A program made the translations under genes and the position numbers. From CALCTE01 sp045627885 (GTDB taxonomy: Bacteria; Bacillota; Clostridia; Oscillospirales; CAG-272), in NCBI GenBank assembly GCA_045627885.1, contig JAZQOM010000047.1, positions 1 to 30,903 on the forward strand: a stretch of DNA of 30,903 nucleotides. Direction: 5' to 3'. This document shows, piece after piece, positions 22,420 through 29,918 of this stretch (its first letter is position 1; each line of letters opens with the position of its first letter). The notes under the pieces are model-generated. The model was not told where the DNA came from, did no database searches, and worked only from the letters and a program-made list of their open reading frames with translations.

Positions 22420-22459
22420 TTCAAAAACACTTGATTTTTGAAATAAAACATGGTATACT
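22420..22459 (+). promoter_or_regulatory. Internal promoter of oppA with an overlapping palindrome
   Basis: TTGATT (22431-22436), a 17-bp spacer and TATACT (22454-22459). The perfect inverted repeat TTCAAAAA/TTTTTGAA (22420-22427 and 22435-22442) spans the -35 box, so it may be an operator. It allows the binding protein to be made in excess of the transporter. Confidence 0.7.
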
Positions 22460-22479
22460 GTGTAAAATTCTATTGAAAT

Positions 22480-22522
22480 AAACGGGGACGGAGGTCAGGT
22501 CTCCGATATCCGGTTTTATTTT
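22480..22522 (+). promoter_or_regulatory. Leader hairpin in the oppA 5' untranslated region
   Basis: CGGAG (22489-22493) pairs with CTCCG (22501-22505), with outer AAACGG/CCGGTTT pairing (one bulge), followed by TTTTATTTT. It looks like a weak attenuator or an mRNA-stabilising stem in the roughly 105-nt leader. Confidence 0.4.
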
Positions 22523-22569
22523 GATAGATTTTATAAATCAACCAAACATTAATTTTGGAGGAAAAAAAC

Positions 22570-24330
22570 ATGAAGAAAATCATAGCACTTCTTCTTGCTT
22601 GCCTCATGGTTATCGCACTTTTCTGCGCTTGCGGAGAAAAGCCTGCCGAGAAGCCCGAGAACAAGGAAGGAGAGAATGAGAAGAATCCTGAAGATGAAGA
22701 TAAGCTTCTCAGCGACGCTTTCATCGACCCCCTGAACGATTGGTCAAAGTATGACGACCTCATCGCTCAGATTAAGGCTGAAACCGACTACGCAAAGAGA
22801 GCAGAACTTATGCATCAGGCTGAGGATATCCTTATGTCCAACGGCTGCGTAATCCCGCTCTACTACTACAACGACATTTTCATGCAGAAGGACTATGTTT
22901 CCGGAATCTATGCAAACCTCTTCCAGACAAAGTTCTTTATGTATGCAAAGCTCGCTAACGGTTCCGATACCCTTCGTATCAACCTTGCTTCCGAGCCCGA
23001 CTACCTCGACCCCGCTCTCAACAGCTCGGTTGACGGTGCGTGCCTCGCTGCTAACTCTTTTGCAGGTCTCTACACCTACAACGCAGAAGGTAAGACAGTT
23101 CCCGCTTGCGCTGACAGCTATGTTACAAGCGAAGACGGACTCACCTACACTGTAACACTTAAGGAAGGCCTTAAGTGGTCAGACGGCTCCGACCTGACCG
23201 CCGCTGACTTCGAATACGCTTGGAAGCGTGCTGCAAGCGATGATACCGCTGCTGACTACGCTTATATGTTCAACGGATTCGCAGGATTCCCCAACGAGCT
23301 CAATGTTACTGCTAAAGACGCAACAACACTTGAATTCGTTCTTACCGCTCCCTGCGCTTACATGGAAGACCTTATGGCATTCCCGACATTCTACCCTGTA
23401 AAGAAGAGCGCAGTTGAGTCCAATCCCGATTGGAAGTCCAACCCCGGCGCATGGTGCACAGAGGCAGGCTTTGTTTCCAACGGTGCTTATGTTTGCACAG
23501 GCTGGAAGCACAAGACCTCCATGACCTACACAAAGAACCCCTACTTCTACGATGCAGCTAATGTAACCGTAGAGAAGCTCGAATTCATGCTTTCTGCTGA
23601 TGATACAGCTATCTACGCTGCATACAACGCAGGCGATGTTGACTTCATCGACTCCGTTCCCACAGACGAAATCAAGAATCTTCTTGACAACCCCGAATTC
23701 AATATTATCGACGCTCTCGGAACCTACTATGTAGCGTTCAACTGCAAGAGCAAACTCTTCGAGGGTAAGACTGCTGAGCAGGCTGCTTGCATGAGACTTG
23801 CATTCAACCTCCTCATCGACCGTGACTTCATTTGCGAGAATGTTGGTCAGACCGGTCAGATTGCAGCTAACTCCTTCCTCCCGATTGGTATGGCTGACGG
23901 CAACGGCGGCGTATTCAAGAAGGATAAGGACGCTAACGCTTACTACGATGCTTACGGCATCAACAACAACGAAGAAGCTACACTCGCTAAGGCACGCAAG
24001 TACCTCGAGTTTGCAGGCTTCAAGTTCGGCGAAGACGGCAAGCTCTCCGCTGAAACACCTATCACCATCGAATACCTCACCAATGACGGTACAGGTCATG
24101 TTGCAGCCGCTCAGTCAATGCAGAACGACTTTGCTGCTATCGGTATCAATATGACCATCCAGCAGCAGGAATGGAGCGTATTCCTTGATGAGAGAAAGCA
24201 GGGCCACTACGACATCGCTCGTGAAGGCTGGATTGCAGACTTCAACGACCCGATTAACATGCTCGAGATGTGGACTACTGTTTCCGGCAACAACGACTGC
24301 CAGTTCGGTAGAGTTGACGCAGCTGAGTAA
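22570..24330 (+). CDS. oppA: Oligopeptide-binding lipoprotein OppA, apparently circularly permuted
   Basis: The extracellular peptide-binding protein (SBP family 5) for the adjacent Opp importer; 586 residues. Residues 1-21 are a lipoprotein signal ending in LFCAC (Cys21 likely lipidated), followed by a charged linker. Residues about 58-127 (SKYDDLIAQIKAETD, then DILMSNGCVIPLYYYND and KFFMYAK) match what is normally the C-terminal end of OppA. Only after that, from about residue 131, comes the usual mature N-terminus (GSDTLRINLASEPDYLDPAL). The protein then ends at NDPINMLEMW...GNNDCQFG, exactly where the moved segment would normally continue. TTGGAGG precedes the ATG. Codon use is strongly biased (AAC, TAC, CTC), suggesting high expression. 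Confidence 0.9.
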   Translation: MKKIIALLLACLMVIALFCACGEKPAEKPENKEGENEKNPEDEDKLLSDAFIDPLNDWSKYDDLIAQIKAETDYAKRAELMHQAEDILMSNGCVIPLYYYNDIFMQKDYVSGIYANLFQTKFFMYAKLANGSDTLRINLASEPDYLDPALNSSVDGACLAANSFAGLYTYNAEGKTVPACADSYVTSEDGLTYTVTLKEGLKWSDGSDLTAADFEYAWKRAASDDTAADYAYMFNGFAGFPNELNVTAKDATTLEFVLTAPCAYMEDLMAFPTFYPVKKSAVESNPDWKSNPGAWCTEAGFVSNGAYVCTGWKHKTSMTYTKNPYFYDAANVTVEKLEFMLSADDTAIYAAYNAGDVDFIDSVPTDEIKNLLDNPEFNIIDALGTYYVAFNCKSKLFEGKTAEQAACMRLAFNLLIDRDFICENVGQTGQIAANSFLPIGMADGNGGVFKKDKDANAYYDAYGINNNEEATLAKARKYLEFAGFKFGEDGKLSAETPITIEYLTNDGTGHVAAAQSMQNDFAAIGINMTIQQQEWSVFLDERKQGHYDIAREGWIADFNDPINMLEMWTTVSGNNDCQFGRVDAAE

Positions 24331-24348
24331 TTCCATAAAGGAATAATT

Positions 24349-24381
24349 AAAGACTCCGCGTTTTACGCGGAGTCTTTTTTT
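24349..24381 (+). terminator. Terminator of the opp operon
   Basis: AAAGACTCCGCG (24349-24360) pairs perfectly with CGCGGAGTCTTT (24366-24377) around TTTTA, followed by a T run. Confidence 0.93.
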
Positions 24382-24423
24382 GCCCATTTTTTTGACCTTT
24401 TTTGCCCATTTTTGAGTTTATAC

Positions 24424-24452
24424 TTGACAATTTTCGCCGTATTTGCTACAAT
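24424..24452 (+). promoter_or_regulatory. Sigma-A promoter of the MFS gene
   Basis: TTGACA (24424-24429), a 17-bp spacer and TACAAT (24447-24452), 24 bp before the start codon. Confidence 0.85.
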
Positions 24453-24476
24453 TCATAAGTTGGCGGAGGTGAGCTT

Positions 24477-25682
24477 ATGCAAAAGAGCAAAATGCGTAAA
24501 AATGCTATATATATCGGCTCAACTGCCGTAATAATATACCTTGCCGGATATCTTTCGAGAAATCTTCTTACGGTGTTTACGCCGGAGATGCTCGAGAGCT
24601 ACGGCTTTGAAGAAACCGCCACCGCGCTTTTGCAGTCCGTGTATATGACAGTGTATGCAATAGGGCAGGTCATAAACGGCTTTATAGGCGACCGCGCCGA
24701 CCCCAAATATATGGTCAGCATCGGACTTACCGTCAATGCGGCGGGACTTTTCCTTTTCCCGATGGCAGGTACAAAGCTTTTGCAGCTTCTCGCATTCGCA
24801 CTTATCGGATTCGGCTGTTCAATGCTTCGCGGGCCGCTTGTCAGAATGATTTCCGAGAACACCGAGGACGGGCACGCAAGGCTTTGTTGCACATTCCTGT
24901 CGGCGGCTTCGTTTGTGGGGCCGTTTGCGGCAAGCACTCTCGCACTCTATATGCACTGGAATTCGGCATTTACCGTTTCCGGCTTTATAGCGCTTTTTCT
25001 TGCTGTTTCCGGCTTTATTGTGATGAGCATACTGTCAAAGAAGGGGATAGTCAAATACGAAAGCAAGGCAAATCCGGATAAAAAGCATAAGCTTGACATA
25101 ACCGGACTTTTCAGGCTCGACAAATTTTTTATGTATCTGCTCGTCGGCGTGACTGTTGAAATATGTGCAAGCTCCATAAATTTCTGGATTCCGACATTTA
25201 TGACAAAGCACCTCGGCTTTGCCAAAGAGGTATCTGCATTCGTTTTTTCCGCTCTGTCTGTGGAAAAGGTAATCTGCCCGTTTATATGCCTCTTTATTCT
25301 AAAGCTGTTTTCATATAACGATATCGCGCTTTTGCGCGTGATGTTTGCCGCCGATGCCGCGCTCTATGTATTGCTTTTGTTTACGAAGACACCGTGGCTA
25401 TGCGTGCTAATCCTCATCGGAACGATGTGCTGTTACAGCATAGCTTCAGCCACCATGTGGAGCGTGTATATCCCGAGCCTCGGCAAGTCCGGCAAGGCGT
25501 CAAGTGCCAACGGATTTTTCGACGGAGTCGGATATATCACCGCGGCTCTTGCAAATACGCTTTTTGCGTGGATTCTCAAGACATTTTCCTGGAGCGGAAT
25601 GCTCGTCGCGTGGAGCGTCGTCTGCTTTGTCGGAATAGCGTCCACTCTGCTTGCAAAGATAAAACTTAAAAAAAGCGCATAA
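24477..25682 (+). CDS. Major facilitator superfamily transporter (organophosphate-antiporter-like)
   Basis: A 401-residue inner-membrane transporter with about twelve hydrophobic spans and a polar central loop near residues 185-205. The segment YAIGQVINGFIGDRADPKYMV (about 55-75) is the MFS loop-2 signature, in a form most like the hexose-phosphate/glycerol-phosphate antiporter branch (UhpT/GlpT). Substrate is unknown; the arginines typical of phosphate binding in that branch were not checked. GGCGGAGGTG precedes the ATG. It is transcribed alone, with its own promoter and a terminator shared with the convergent pyridoxal kinase gene. Confidence 0.85.
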   Translation: MQKSKMRKNAIYIGSTAVIIYLAGYLSRNLLTVFTPEMLESYGFEETATALLQSVYMTVYAIGQVINGFIGDRADPKYMVSIGLTVNAAGLFLFPMAGTKLLQLLAFALIGFGCSMLRGPLVRMISENTEDGHARLCCTFLSAASFVGPFAASTLALYMHWNSAFTVSGFIALFLAVSGFIVMSILSKKGIVKYESKANPDKKHKLDITGLFRLDKFFMYLLVGVTVEICASSINFWIPTFMTKHLGFAKEVSAFVFSALSVEKVICPFICLFILKLFSYNDIALLRVMFAADAALYVLLLFTKTPWLCVLILIGTMCCYSIASATMWSVYIPSLGKSGKASSANGFFDGVGYITAALANTLFAWILKTFSWSGMLVAWSVVCFVGIASTLLAKIKLKKSA

Positions 25683-25727
25683 AAATACTCCGTACCTCGG
25701 ACATCCGAAGTACGGAGTAAATTTTTA
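25681..25727 (+). terminator. Bidirectional terminator between the MFS gene and pdxK
   Basis: TACTCCGTAC (25686-25695) pairs with GTACGGAGTA (25710-25719), extended inside by TCGG/CCGA, with AAAAA on the left and TTTTT on the right. It suits both convergent genes. Confidence 0.92.
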
Positions 25728-25730
25728 TAT

Positions 25731-26564
25731 TCAGTCGTTGATGCTCTTTATAAGTTCTCCGAGCTGAGGCTCAAATTTTACGCCGTATTTGTGGCTCTCG
25801 TCGCCGACAGTGCCGAGCATACAGGATAGAGTGAAATCTGCGGCAATCTGTGCTGATTTAGCAAGGCTTTTGCCGTTTGCCATAGCTCCGACAAATGCCG
25901 AAGCATATACATCGCCTGTGCCGTGACAGCTCTGTGAAAGCTTCTTGTGCTCATAATAGTTCTTTTCGCTTCCGCATTTTGTAACAACTCCGGTCGTCTC
26001 ATTTTTATAGCTTACACCGGTTATTACCACGCTCTTTGCGCCGAGCTTTTCAAGCCCTGCGATAAGGCTGTCGATATACTTTTCGTCATATTTTTCCTTA
26101 TATTCAATTCCTGTGAGCATAGCGGCTTCCGTGATGTTCGGAATGACTATATCCGCCTTTGCGCAAAGCGTCTTCATCGCTTCGACATAGCTTGCGTCAA
26201 AGCCGGGATAAAGCTTTCCGCCGTCCGCCATGGCGGGGTCAACTATTTTTTGACCGCCGTCCTTTATTACGGACGCGAAAATATCCTTGACTATATCAAT
26301 CTGCCGCGTGCTTCCGAGATAGCCCGTATAAACCGCATCAAAAAAGATGCCTTCCTTTTGCCAATGCTTTGCGATGGCGGGTATATCGTCCGTGAGGTCG
26401 CGGAATGTGTATCCCGTAAATCCGCCCGTGTGCGTTGAAAGCACCGCGGAGGGAAGCACCGCGGTCTCCATTCCGCAGGCAGATATTATCGGCAGAGCCA
26501 CGGTGAGTGAGCACTGTCCTACGCAGGAAACATCCTGAATAGTGAGGATTCTTTTGTATGCCAA
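25731..26564 (-). CDS. pdxK: Pyridoxal/pyridoxamine kinase
   Basis: This enzyme phosphorylates pyridoxal, pyridoxamine or pyridoxine with ATP to salvage vitamin B6. The 277-residue protein belongs to the ribokinase fold: TIQDVSCVGQCSLTVALPI near the start, YTGYLGS (about residues 78-84), VDPAMADGGKLYPGF and the catalytic HGTGDVYASAF (about 214-224). The start codon is TTG (26564-26562), supported by AAGGTG six nt upstream. PdxY of E. coli and PdxK of Clostridia are both possible names. It lies 40 nt downstream of the Xaa-Pro peptidase gene on the same strand and may be co-transcribed. Confidence 0.9.
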   Translation of the reverse strand: MAYKRILTIQDVSCVGQCSLTVALPIISACGMETAVLPSAVLSTHTGGFTGYTFRDLTDDIPAIAKHWQKEGIFFDAVYTGYLGSTRQIDIVKDIFASVIKDGGQKIVDPAMADGGKLYPGFDASYVEAMKTLCAKADIVIPNITEAAMLTGIEYKEKYDEKYIDSLIAGLEKLGAKSVVITGVSYKNETTGVVTKCGSEKNYYEHKKLSQSCHGTGDVYASAFVGAMANGKSLAKSAQIAADFTLSCMLGTVGDESHKYGVKFEPQLGELIKSIND

Positions 26565-26604
26565 TTAAAACACCTTATTTCTTTATATAAATAAAATAAA
26601 TTTG

Positions 26605-27690
26605 TCAGATAACTATAAGCTCGCGTCTTGCGCCGGTGAGGTCGATGCAGCCGGTTTCGGTCAGAGCCGCCATATTCTCGATTCTTACGCCGAACTTATC
26701 GGGCAGATAGATGCCGGGCTCATCCGTTACGATTGCTCCGGCGGGCAGGGGAGAGTTGTTCCTCTGCGAGAGGTTCGGCTGCTCGTGAATTTCTATGCCG
26801 ACACCGTGACCGAGCGAGTGCCCGAAGCATCCCTCGTAACCTGCGCCGTAGATTATATTTCTTGCGATGCTGTCGGCTTCTTTGCCGGTCATTCCGGCAT
26901 GGAGCTTATCCATAACGGCAAGATGCGCTTCGAGAACGGTGGCATACACCTTCTTCATTTCATCCGTGGGCTTTCCGATGCAGACGGTTCTCGTCATATC
27001 GGACATATAGCCGTCTACTATGCAGCCGAAGTCCATTGTGAAGAAGCCTTTCTGCAAAGGTCTGTCTTGTCCCTGACCGTGAGGCATGGCACTTTCCTTG
27101 CCGGATACGCAGATATAGTCAAAGCTTACGCCCGACGCCCCGCGTCTTCTTGTGTAGAATTCAAGCTCAAGAGCAACTTCTTTTTCGGTAATCTTTCCGT
27201 CGAGCTTCGGCAAAATGTATTCAAAAGCGTCATCCGTGAGCTTCTGAGCAGCGCGAATTTTGCTTATCTCGTATTCGCTCTTTATCGTGCGAAGCTCAAG
27301 AAAGAACATTCCCGCGCCGACAAGCTCGATGCCTTCCATATCGGCTTTCATTTTTGCGGCTTCGTCAACGCTTACGGATGTGCTCTCAAAGAGAACTTTT
27401 TTTGCCTTTTCTTTTCTCAAAACCTCTGCCGCCGCGCCGAAAAGACCTTCCTTTTCGGGCATAATTATCTCATAAAGACCGCCTACTGCGGCTTTTAACA
27501 GTCCGTCGTGGCGGAAGTCGGCAAACGAGTAAGCGCCCGTGCGGGTTATGAGAATAAGGCTGTCCGTATACTTCAAATCGGTGAAATAGAATCTGTTTAT
27601 ATCGCTCGATACGATAACGCCGTCGATTCCCTCGGGCAGTTTTGCTCTTGCTCTTTCAATTCTTGAAAGTATTTCTTCTTTTTTGTTCAT
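26605..27690 (-). CDS. pepP: Xaa-Pro aminopeptidase-type M24 metallopeptidase
   Basis: This cytoplasmic peptidase removes the first residue of peptides with proline in second place. The 361 residues comprise a creatinase-like N-terminal domain (about 1-130) and a pita-bread catalytic domain. The five metal ligands are visible: Asp in TMDFGC, Asp in SDMTRT, His in HSLGHGVG, Glu in VTDEPG and Glu in VRIENM. Length and layout fit clostridial Xaa-Pro dipeptidase/aminopeptidase homologues. The ATG overlaps the stop of the YqeG-like gene by 4 nt, so the two are translated together. Peptide salvage fits the nearby Opp importer, though they are separate transcripts. Confidence 0.92.
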   Translation of the reverse strand: MNKKEEILSRIERARAKLPEGIDGVIVSSDINRFYFTDLKYTDSLILITRTGAYSFADFRHDGLLKAAVGGLYEIIMPEKEGLFGAAAEVLRKEKAKKVLFESTSVSVDEAAKMKADMEGIELVGAGMFFLELRTIKSEYEISKIRAAQKLTDDAFEYILPKLDGKITEKEVALELEFYTRRRGASGVSFDYICVSGKESAMPHGQGQDRPLQKGFFTMDFGCIVDGYMSDMTRTVCIGKPTDEMKKVYATVLEAHLAVMDKLHAGMTGKEADSIARNIIYGAGYEGCFGHSLGHGVGIEIHEQPNLSQRNNSPLPAGAIVTDEPGIYLPDKFGVRIENMAALTETGCIDLTGARRELIVI

Positions 27691-28184
27691 TTATGCTTCC
27701 TCCTGTAAAAATAGAGTATAATCTTTTCTCCTGCGCGCTTAAACACAAAGTACCACGGCTCGTGCTTTGTATCTATAGGCTCGACAAGCACGGAGTACGC
27801 TCCCGAGTTTCTCGCAAACCATACATCCGTAAAAATCTGGTCGCCCACGACGGCAAGATTTTCGCATTCCGTGCCGAGGTGCTTTGCAAAAGCCACGGCG
27901 CCCTTCTTTGACGGCTTGCCCGCCTTGCAAAGATAGAAACGACCGCCTTTGTTGAAGCGCTCGACTCTCTGCGCTCCGTTATTTGAGATAAAACCGACCG
28001 CGATACCCTTTTGCTCGAGCGATAAAAACAGATTTTCCGCTTCTTCGGGGCAGTCTGCCACCGTGTACGGAACAAGTGTGTTATCGATGTCGAATATCAC
28101 GCCCGCTATCTTGTTTTTTACGAGTAAATCAATGTCGAGCGAATATGCACTTTTAATCATTAAGTCGGGATAAAAAATATTCAT
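27687..28184 (-). CDS. yqeG: YqeG-family HAD phosphatase
   Basis: A 165-residue HAD superfamily (subfamily IIIA) phosphatase of unknown substrate, common in Firmicutes. The nucleophile motif is GVIFDIDNTLVPY (about residues 28-40), motif II is FISNNGA (about 64-70), the conserved lysine is near KPSKKGA, and motif III is VVGDQIFTDV (about 112-121). The opening segment FYPDLMIKSAYSLDIDLL matches the YqeG group. In Bacillus the relative sits in an operon with yqeH and aroE; here it precedes the peptidase instead. AGGTAG lies before the ATG, and a promoter is found 22 bp further upstream. Confidence 0.9.
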   Translation of the reverse strand: MNIFYPDLMIKSAYSLDIDLLVKNKIAGVIFDIDNTLVPYTVADCPEEAENLFLSLEQKGIAVGFISNNGAQRVERFNKGGRFYLCKAGKPSKKGAVAFAKHLGTECENLAVVGDQIFTDVWFARNSGAYSVLVEPIDTKHEPWYFVFKRAGEKIILYFYRRKHK

Positions 28185-28205
28185 AACTACCTGCTTTCTC
28201 TGTCG

Positions 28206-28234
28206 ATTTTATCACATAATTAAGCAGTTTACAA
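28206..28234 (-). promoter_or_regulatory. Sigma-A promoter of yqeG-pepP(-pdxK)
   Basis: TTGTAA (28234-28229), a 17-bp spacer and TAAAAT (28211-28206) on the minus strand. It is divergent from the proS promoter at 28264. Confidence 0.65.
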
Positions 28235-28263
28235 GTAAGTTGTGAGTATTTTTTCAAATTTGC

Positions 28264-28293
28264 TTGACAGAGCGGCACGGTAAATTGTATAAT
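28264..28293 (+). promoter_or_regulatory. Sigma-A promoter of proS
   Basis: TTGACA (28264-28269), an 18-bp spacer and TATAAT (28288-28293). The leader is only about 25 nt, too short for a T-box riboswitch. Confidence 0.85.
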
Positions 28294-28322
28294 ACGATGT
28301 AACAATAACAGAGGTGATTATT

Positions 28323-29762
28323 ATGGCAAACGAAAAGATGGTCGAACAGATTACATCTATGGATGACGACTTCGCGCAGTGGTATACGGATATCGTCAAA
28401 AAAGCGGAGCTCATCGAATATACAAGCGTAAAAGGCTGTATGGTAATTCGCCCGTACGGCTATGCGATATGGGAACTTATGCAGCATATTCTCGATACCG
28501 AATTCAAAAAGCTCGGGCACGAGAATGTATGTATGCCGATGTTCATTCCCGAGAGCCTTCTCAATAAGGAGAAAGACCATGTCGAGGGCTTTGCTCCAGA
28601 GGTTGCGTGGGTAACGCACGGCGGAAAGGAAAAGCTCGAGGAGCGCCTTTGCGTAAGACCTACCTCCGAGACACTTTTCTGCGAGCATTACGCAAATATC
28701 GTTCACTCCTACCGTGACCTTCCCAAGCTCTATAACCAATGGGTAAGCGTCGTACGCTGGGAAAAGACGACAAGACCTTTTCTGCGTTCAAGAGAATTTC
28801 TGTGGCAGGAGGGACATACGATTCACGCTACCGCGCAAGAAGCGATAGAGGAGACGGAGCGTATGCTCAATGTATACGCGGACTTTTGCGAGAACTCTCT
28901 TGCCATGCCCGTTATAAAAGGCAAGAAGACGGAGAGCGACAAGTTTGCGGGAGCCGTTTCGACCTACGCGATTGAAGCGCTCATGCACGACGGCAAGGCT
29001 TTGCAGGCAGGCACATCGCATTATTTCGGTGACGGCTTTGCAAAAGCATTCGGCATAGAATTTACCGATAAAGACAATAAGAGAGCGATTCCTCACCAGA
29101 CATCGTGGGGTGTTACAACAAGACTTATCGGCGCCGTAATTATGACGCACGGCGACAATAACGGACTTGTTCTGCCGCCCGCGGTTGCACCGATACAGGT
29201 CGTTATCATTCCCGTCGCACAACATAAGCCCGGCGTTCTCGAAAAGGCTGCAGAGCTCAAAGAACAGCTCTTGGCGGCAGGACTTCGCGTAAAGCTGGAC
29301 GACAGCGAGAATTCTCCCGGATGGAAGTACGCGGAATACGAGATGAAGGGCGTTCCCGTAAGACTTGAGATAGGCCCGAGAGATATCGAAAACGGAGAAT
29401 GCGTTCTCGTTACAAGACATAACAGAGAAAAGATGACGGCAAAGCTCGAAAACCTTGTCGAATCCGTAAATGATGCGCTCACAAAGGTACGCGACGGACT
29501 TTACAAAAACGCTCTTGAGAATCGAGAAAGACGCACATACACCTGTACCGATATGGAGCAGATAAAGAAAGTGCTTGCCGAAAAAGGCGACGGACTTGTC
29601 AAGGCTATGTGGTGCGGCGACGAAGCTTGCGAAGACAAGGTTAAGGAAGAGACGGGTGTCGGCTCACGCTGCATACCGCTCGAAGCAGAGCATCTCTCCG
29701 ATACCTGCGTATGCTGCGGAAAGCCCGCAAAGTATATGGTAGTCTGGGGCAAAGCATACTGA
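28323..29762 (+). CDS. proS: Prolyl-tRNA synthetase (archaeal/eukaryotic-type, ProS3)
   Basis: This class II synthetase attaches proline to tRNA-Pro. The 479-residue protein lacks the large editing insertion of the E. coli enzyme and follows the archaeal/eukaryotic-type layout common in Clostridia. Motif 2 is near VVRWEKTTRPFLRSREFLWQ, with TSETLF and QEGHTIHAT; motif 3 is around TSWGVTTRLIGAVIMTHGD. The C-terminal zinc-type domain includes MWCGDEACEDK and CVCCGKPAK, ending in KAY, the conserved ProS3 C-terminus with a tyrosine. The ATG at 28323 follows AGAGGTGA, so the in-frame upstream ATA/ATT run from 28314 is not used. It stands alone between its promoter and terminator. Confidence 0.96.
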   Translation: MANEKMVEQITSMDDDFAQWYTDIVKKAELIEYTSVKGCMVIRPYGYAIWELMQHILDTEFKKLGHENVCMPMFIPESLLNKEKDHVEGFAPEVAWVTHGGKEKLEERLCVRPTSETLFCEHYANIVHSYRDLPKLYNQWVSVVRWEKTTRPFLRSREFLWQEGHTIHATAQEAIEETERMLNVYADFCENSLAMPVIKGKKTESDKFAGAVSTYAIEALMHDGKALQAGTSHYFGDGFAKAFGIEFTDKDNKRAIPHQTSWGVTTRLIGAVIMTHGDNNGLVLPPAVAPIQVVIIPVAQHKPGVLEKAAELKEQLLAAGLRVKLDDSENSPGWKYAEYEMKGVPVRLEIGPRDIENGECVLVTRHNREKMTAKLENLVESVNDALTKVRDGLYKNALENRERRTYTCTDMEQIKKVLAEKGDGLVKAMWCGDEACEDKVKEETGVGSRCIPLEAEHLSDTCVCCGKPAKYMVVWGKAY

Positions 29763-29779
29763 TATATAAACAGAAAAAT

Positions 29780-29812
29780 AAAGCGGCATCGGTCGTCCGA
29801 TGCCGCTTTGCT
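29780..29812 (+). terminator. Terminator after proS
   Basis: AAAGCGGCATCGG (29780-29792) pairs perfectly with CCGATGCCGCTTT (29797-29809) around TCGT, followed by GCTTT. Confidence 0.88.
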
Positions 29813-29823
29813 TTGCGCTCAAA

Positions 29824-29860
29824 ATTTAAGTGCCCCTTGTCATTTTGACAAGGGGCACTT
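29824..29860 (-). terminator. Terminator for the minus-strand surface-protein gene
   Basis: AAGTGCCCCTTGTCA (29828-29842) and TGACAAGGGGCACTT (29846-29860) form a perfect 15-bp stem with a 3-nt loop; on the minus strand it is followed by AAATTTT. A further inverted repeat, AATGCTT/AAGCATT (29864-29870 and 29894-29900), and a 7-bp repeat over the stop codon (29904-29924) lie between it and the gene. Confidence 0.75.
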
Positions 29861-29918
29861 CTTAATGCTTGCTATTGTAACGCGAAGTGCTATAAGCATT
29901 CAAAACTGATTTTACTTA

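Noticed and set aside
23179..24099. Long open frame on the minus strand inside oppA
   Set aside because: It is a shadow of the strongly biased codon use of oppA; it has no ribosome site and no recognisable family features.
26602..27498. Long plus-strand open frame opposite the Xaa-Pro peptidase gene
   Set aside because: The minus-strand protein has all catalytic ligands of M24 peptidases, so the opposite frame is a by-product.
28294..28322. T-box riboswitch before proS
   Set aside because: Only about 25 nt of leader lie between the promoter and the start codon, far too little for a T-box.
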